Origin: DASPJL01 sp035628645
GTDB lineage: Bacteria; Bacteroidota; Bacteroidia; Cytophagales; Cyclobacteriaceae
DNA: 8,524 bases
Direction: 5' to 3'
Assembly (NCBI GenBank): GCA_035628645.1
Contig: DASPJL010000014.1
Coordinates: forward strand, 1 to 8,524
The notes under the pieces are model-generated. The model searched no databases. It saw nothing but the letters and a program-made list of their open reading frames with translations, and was not told the origin of the DNA. This document shows positions 5,534 to 8,524 of the stretch, piece by piece. Position numbers and translations under genes: made by a program. Numbering within the stretch: position 1 is the stretch's first letter; every line of letters begins with the position of its first letter.

Positions 5534-6490
5534 ATGGATAACCTTAAAATTTCTACGGCTCAATTTGAAAACAAAAGCGGAGATAAAGAATACAATCTTG
5601 ATATTATACGAAAACTAACGGCTAAAGCTAAGGACCAAGGCGCACAAGTTGTTGCATTCCATGAATGTTCCATCACGGGCTATACATTTGCACGTCATTT
5701 GAATAAAGAGCAAATGCTGGAAATTGCAGAATTTATACCTGAAGGAAAAAGCATTTCAAAACTAACTGAAATAGCCCGTGAAAATAAGATGGTCGTGCTT
5801 GCTGGGTTATTTGAAAAAGACAAAGAAGATAAATTATACAAAGCTTATGTATGTGTAGGAGAAAATGGATTAATTGCCAAATACAGAAAGCTTCACCCCT
5901 TTATTAATCCTCATCTGACTCCCGGAGACAAATATGTGGTGTTTAATCTTTTTGGTTGGAAATGTGGAATTCTCATTTGCTATGACAATAACATTATAGA
6001 AAATGTAAGGGCGACAAGTCTGTTAGGTGCAGATATAATTTTCATGCCCCATGTGACTATGTGTACGCCATCTACAAGACCCGGCGCAGGATTTGTTGAT
6101 CCTACATTGTGGTATAACCGGGAAAAAGACCCCACTTCCCTTAGGTTGGAATTTGACGGAATGAAGGGCAGGAATTGGCTAATGAAATGGTTACCGGCAA
6201 GAGCTTATGACAATGGAATTTATGCTATTTTTTCAAACCCAATCGGCATGGATGATGATCAGTTAAAAAATGGTTGTTCAATGATCCTTGATCCTTTTGG
6301 AGATGTTATTGCTGAATGCAGAAACCTTGGAGATGAAGTGACCACAGCTTTGATAACCAGAGAAAAAATTGAAAAATCAGGAGGCTACAGGTATCGAAAA
6401 GCAAGAAGGCCAGATCTATATGGAGAAGTAATCGCAAAACCCCACAAATCCGAACAAAAGGTAGTTTGGCTAAATCAAGCGGACAAGTAG
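5534..6490 (+). CDS. Carbon-nitrogen hydrolase (nitrilase superfamily)
   Basis: The 318-aa cytoplasmic enzyme has the nitrilase-superfamily Glu-Lys-Cys triad: E44 in AFHECSITGY, K119 in YRKLHPF, and the nucleophile C149 in CGILICYDN. Members hydrolyse amides, carbamoyl groups or nitriles through a thioester on the Cys. The C-terminal half keeps AFTER-triad family features such as ARAYDNGIYAIFSNPIG (222-238) and MILDPFGDVIAE (250-261). Two things are unusual. A segment rich in conserved-looking residues (about 172-221, including RPGAGFVDPTLWYNREKDP) sits between the Cys and the next core strand and is longer than in N-carbamoylputrescine amidase-like members. Also, no Glu is seen between K119 and TPGD (129-132), where many members have a fourth acidic residue. 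It resembles from memory an uncharacterised 'nitrilase family protein' group also found in Proteobacteria; substrate unknown. It stands alone, divergent from mntA. Confidence 0.88.
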   Translation: MDNLKISTAQFENKSGDKEYNLDIIRKLTAKAKDQGAQVVAFHECSITGYTFARHLNKEQMLEIAEFIPEGKSISKLTEIARENKMVVLAGLFEKDKEDKLYKAYVCVGENGLIAKYRKLHPFINPHLTPGDKYVVFNLFGWKCGILICYDNNIIENVRATSLLGADIIFMPHVTMCTPSTRPGAGFVDPTLWYNREKDPTSLRLEFDGMKGRNWLMKWLPARAYDNGIYAIFSNPIGMDDDQLKNGCSMILDPFGDVIAECRNLGDEVTTALITREKIEKSGGYRYRKARRPDLYGEVIAKPHKSEQKVVWLNQADK

Positions 6491-6623
6491 TTAATTAATT
6501 ATTTCTCTCTTTAACTTTTAGAGGGGCTAAACTCTCCAAAAATCGAACGCTCCGTAGCAGCTCCCTGTTAATTCAGAAGAAAAAGGGAAAAACTAAATTA
6601 ACTTGCGCAACTCCTTTAAAAGC

Positions 6624-6654
6624 AAAAAAGCAGGACATTACTGCCCTACTTTTT
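6624..6654. terminator. Candidate bidirectional terminator between convergent genes
   Basis: A-tract and GCAG (AAAAAAGCAG) are followed by a short loop and CTGC, then CCTACTTTTTG. The core pairs GCAG with CTGC; alternatively AAAAAG/CTTTTT and AGG/CCT pair around a C-A mismatch. Flanking A and T tracts would give a U-run in either direction. It suits the convergent ends of the hydrolase gene and the CBM6 gene, but the stem is imperfect. Confidence 0.5.
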
Positions 6655-6688
6655 GATTTCAGAATTATTAACTAAACAATTAAAATTA

Positions 6689-8524
6689 TTACCTTTTTAT
6701 AAATTTCCTGACTATTTCCTTATTGTTTTTCAAAACAATAATGGTATATATTCCTGAATTTAAAGAAGAGACATTCAGTTGAGCATTTTTCAAAGATCCT
6801 TTAAATACTTGTTTACCCATAGAGTTAATTATAGCAACATCACTTCCTTCTAAATCCAGATCTGATTGAATAATTAAGTCGTTTTCAACAGGATTCGGAT
6901 AAAGTTCTACTTCACTTGAAGCAGATGCAGGTTCTCCAAATCTTGCACCGGATCCGCTTCCATATACTTCCAGCTCCCAAATAGAATATCCCCAAACTGT
7001 TCCTCTTGCAGTTCCATATATCCTGATGTATCGTCCTGAACCTGACAATCCTGTGTGATCATTAACAGTGGCTGTATTTCCAGTAACGTTCTTTAAAGTT
7101 GTCCAGGAAGAGGTGTTGTTGCTTATTTGAACAAGATAATCCTTTCCCAGGGCTGTTTCCCATGTTACTTTTACCCTGTTTACAGAATACGTAGCTCCTA
7201 AATCCACATAAATCCATTGTGGATCAGCAGCAGCGCTTGACCAGCGGGTTCCTGCGTCTCCATCAACAGCGGAAGTGCCTGGTGTTCCTGCATTTTCAGT
7301 AGAAGAAATGGTAACGGGTTTTTCCAAAGCCAGATTACCTGATACACTTTGAGAAGTAAATTGAATCCAGTTGAGATTAAAGCCAGAGGCCGAAGCATAT
7401 ATTCTTAAAGTTTGAACGCCGGCAGTAAGACTTATAGTAGCAGTCAAAGTAGTCCAGTTTTGCCAACCGCCTGTTGCAGCTATATTTACCGTACTTAAAA
7501 CATTGGCACCTGAACGTAGTTGGACCTGTCCTCCCCCTGGAGCGCTTGCTACCCGGAAGTCCACTGCATAAGATCCCGCTGAGGCAACATTGACATTATA
7601 ATCTATCCAGTCGCCAGTATCTATCCAGCCTACATTCTCACCTCCTCCTGCATCTGAAGTATTTTCTGTTTGTACACCTGACATTGCATCCCAGTTTTCA
7701 GCTTGAATGGTTCCGGGAATTGCTTTTGCTGACGATGTTCCTACGGAAACATCTACTATGTCGGAACTAGTTGTCAATCCTCCATTGTCTGTCGCCCTCG
7801 CAGTAATTGAATAAGACCCTTGAGCTACATTTGACCAGGTATAACTGTATGGACTTGCATTATCTGTTCCGAGGAGGGTATTTCCATTGTAGAAAGCAAC
7901 CGAGGAGATAGAACCATCAGCATCAGATGCGGCTGCATTGATTGTAATATTGGCGGGAGCAGTATAACTAGCTCCATCAGTAGGCGCGGTAATACTAACT
8001 GTAGGGGCAATATTTCCTGAATTTGCAAATTCCAGCCAATTTATGTTCCATCCTCCTGTAGTAGCATAAACCCTTAATGTTTGAGTGCCTGCTGTTAAAT
8101 TTACGGTAGCATTAACCGTTGTCCAGTTTTGCCATCCGCCTGTACCGGCAACATTCACTGTTGCTAAACTGGTATTCCCGGAGCGCAATTGTAACTGTCC
8201 CCCGCTGCCTGCACTTGCAACCCTCACCCCTACAGTGTAAGCTCCTGCAGATGCTACATTCACATTGTAATCCATCCAGTCACCCGCGTCAATCCAACCG
8301 ACATTTTCACCTCCGCCTGTATCTGAGGTATTTTCCTTCTGTACACCGCTCATCGCAACATAACTTTCAGCCTGAATAGTACCAGGAATAGCCTGAGAAG
8401 GATTTGAACTTACAGTCACACTTACAGCCGTGGAGGTTGTAGTCGCATTCAGGTTATCTGTTGCTCTGGCGGTTAAGGAATAAGTTCCCGCTGCTACATT
8501 TGTCCAGCTGAAGCTATACGGACT
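6689..8524 (-). CDS. Secreted modular CBM6/F5-8C carbohydrate-binding protein with T9SS sorting domain (N-terminal part missing)
   Basis: The frame stays open to the right edge, so only the last 611 residues are visible; signal peptide and any catalytic domain lie outside. In order: end of an Ig-like domain (SPYSFSWTNVAAGTYSLTARATD), CBM6 (8024-8392), Big_9-type Ig domain (7739-8011, starting APTVSITAPTDG), second CBM6 (7355-7726), F5/8-type C/discoidin domain (6959-7336; AVDGDAGTRWSS and WIYVDLG), short linker, and a type A T9SS C-terminal sorting domain (6692-6913; ELYPNP, VAIINSMGKQVF, LNSGIYTIIV, ending RKFIKR). Both CBM6 modules show the classic GWIDxGDWxDYNVNV strand and the closing N-W-L/I-x-F. 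The protein should be exported by Sec, passed through the T9SS and attached to the surface or released, where it binds polysaccharide (cellulose, xylan or similar; not decidable here). It is probably part of a glycoside hydrolase or similar enzyme. A GTG at 8417-8419 is internal, not a start. Confidence 0.92.
   Translation of the reverse strand, partial: SPYSFSWTNVAAGTYSLTARATDNLNATTTSTAVSVTVSSNPSQAIPGTIQAESYVAMSGVQKENTSDTGGGENVGWIDAGDWMDYNVNVASAGAYTVGVRVASAGSGGQLQLRSGNTSLATVNVAGTGGWQNWTTVNATVNLTAGTQTLRVYATTGGWNINWLEFANSGNIAPTVSITAPTDGASYTAPANITINAAASDADGSISSVAFYNGNTLLGTDNASPYSYTWSNVAQGSYSITARATDNGGLTTSSDIVDVSVGTSSAKAIPGTIQAENWDAMSGVQTENTSDAGGGENVGWIDTGDWIDYNVNVASAGSYAVDFRVASAPGGGQVQLRSGANVLSTVNIAATGGWQNWTTLTATISLTAGVQTLRIYASASGFNLNWIQFTSQSVSGNLALEKPVTISSTENAGTPGTSAVDGDAGTRWSSAAADPQWIYVDLGATYSVNRVKVTWETALGKDYLVQISNNTSSWTTLKNVTGNTATVNDHTGLSGSGRYIRIYGTARGTVWGYSIWELEVYGSGSGARFGEPASASSEVELYPNPVENDLIIQSDLDLEGSDVAIINSMGKQVFKGSLKNAQLNVSSLNSGIYTIIVLKNNKEIVRKFIKR
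7355..8524 (-). repeat. Tandem Ig-CBM6 coding repeat, 669-bp period
   Basis: The unit encoding Ig plus CBM6 occurs twice in tandem with a 223-residue (669-bp) period, the first copy cut by the window edge. For example, AIPGTIQAE recurs at this spacing, and GGACT at 8520-8524 matches 7851-7855. A hand count over 7621-7720 against 8290-8389 gives about 77 of 100 identical bases without gaps. This indicates an internal duplication, kept similar by selection or recombination. More copies may lie upstream. Confidence 0.8.

Noticed and set aside
6491..6610. Possible small RNA or hairpin around TTAGAGGGGCTAA in the hydrolase/CBM6 gap
   Set aside because: Arms of only four base pairs and no T-run; only the hairpin at 6624-6654 looks like a terminator.
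8119..8379. Rightward open frame opposite the CBM6 gene
   Set aside because: It is antisense to a clear CBM6 module and arises from its repetitive codon pattern.

Overview
The window reads as chromosomal DNA from a member of the Bacteroidota, most likely a cellulose- or polysaccharide-using Cytophagales relative of Cytophaga or Sporocytophaga. The grounds are the AT-rich composition, start codons without clear Shine-Dalgarno sequences, TAnnTTTG-type promoter elements, a large TPR/beta-propeller/OmpA envelope protein of the type IX secretion (T9SS) world, and a secreted carbohydrate-binding protein ending in a T9SS sorting domain. The genus is inference; no rRNA or other taxonomic marker is present.

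Layout, left to right. (1) The N-terminal part of phoH runs leftward off the window, cut just before its ATPase core. It is divergent from a tight two-gene rightward operon: a SAM hydroxide adenosyltransferase (DUF62) and, one base later, a small antibiotic-biosynthesis-monooxygenase (ABM) fold protein. The 84-bp divergent gap carries two TAnnTTTG boxes facing each other. (2) A 780-aa outer-membrane-associated protein follows, with signal peptide, TPR-like helices, PD40 beta-propeller, carboxypeptidase-regulatory-like domain and OmpA domain. This is the domain order described for PorE of the T9SS. It is closed by a strong intrinsic terminator. (3) A RibD-C/dihydrofolate-reductase-like protein converges on (4) a leftward MntA/HepT toxin-antitoxin pair with complete GSX10DXD and RX4HXY motifs and overlapping reading frames. 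(5) The gap upstream of mntA holds several inverted repeats and separates the pair from a rightward carbon-nitrogen hydrolase. (6) Converging on the hydrolase is the C-terminal 611 residues of a modular secreted protein: (Ig)-CBM6-Ig-CBM6-F5/8C-T9SS sorting domain. Its Ig-CBM6 unit is tandemly repeated with a 669-bp period.

There is no single obvious novel system. The genes are mostly housekeeping or envelope functions, plus a compact defence-type toxin-antitoxin module and a polysaccharide-binding exoprotein. The OmpA-family protein and the sorting-domain protein are both consistent with a T9SS, but nothing ties them directly. The points most worth checking are the degenerate catalytic triad of the SAM hydrolase, the apparently split or duplicated OmpA start in the envelope protein, the palindromes upstream of mntA-hepT, the non-ATG start of phoH, and the nitrilase subtype with an inserted segment.
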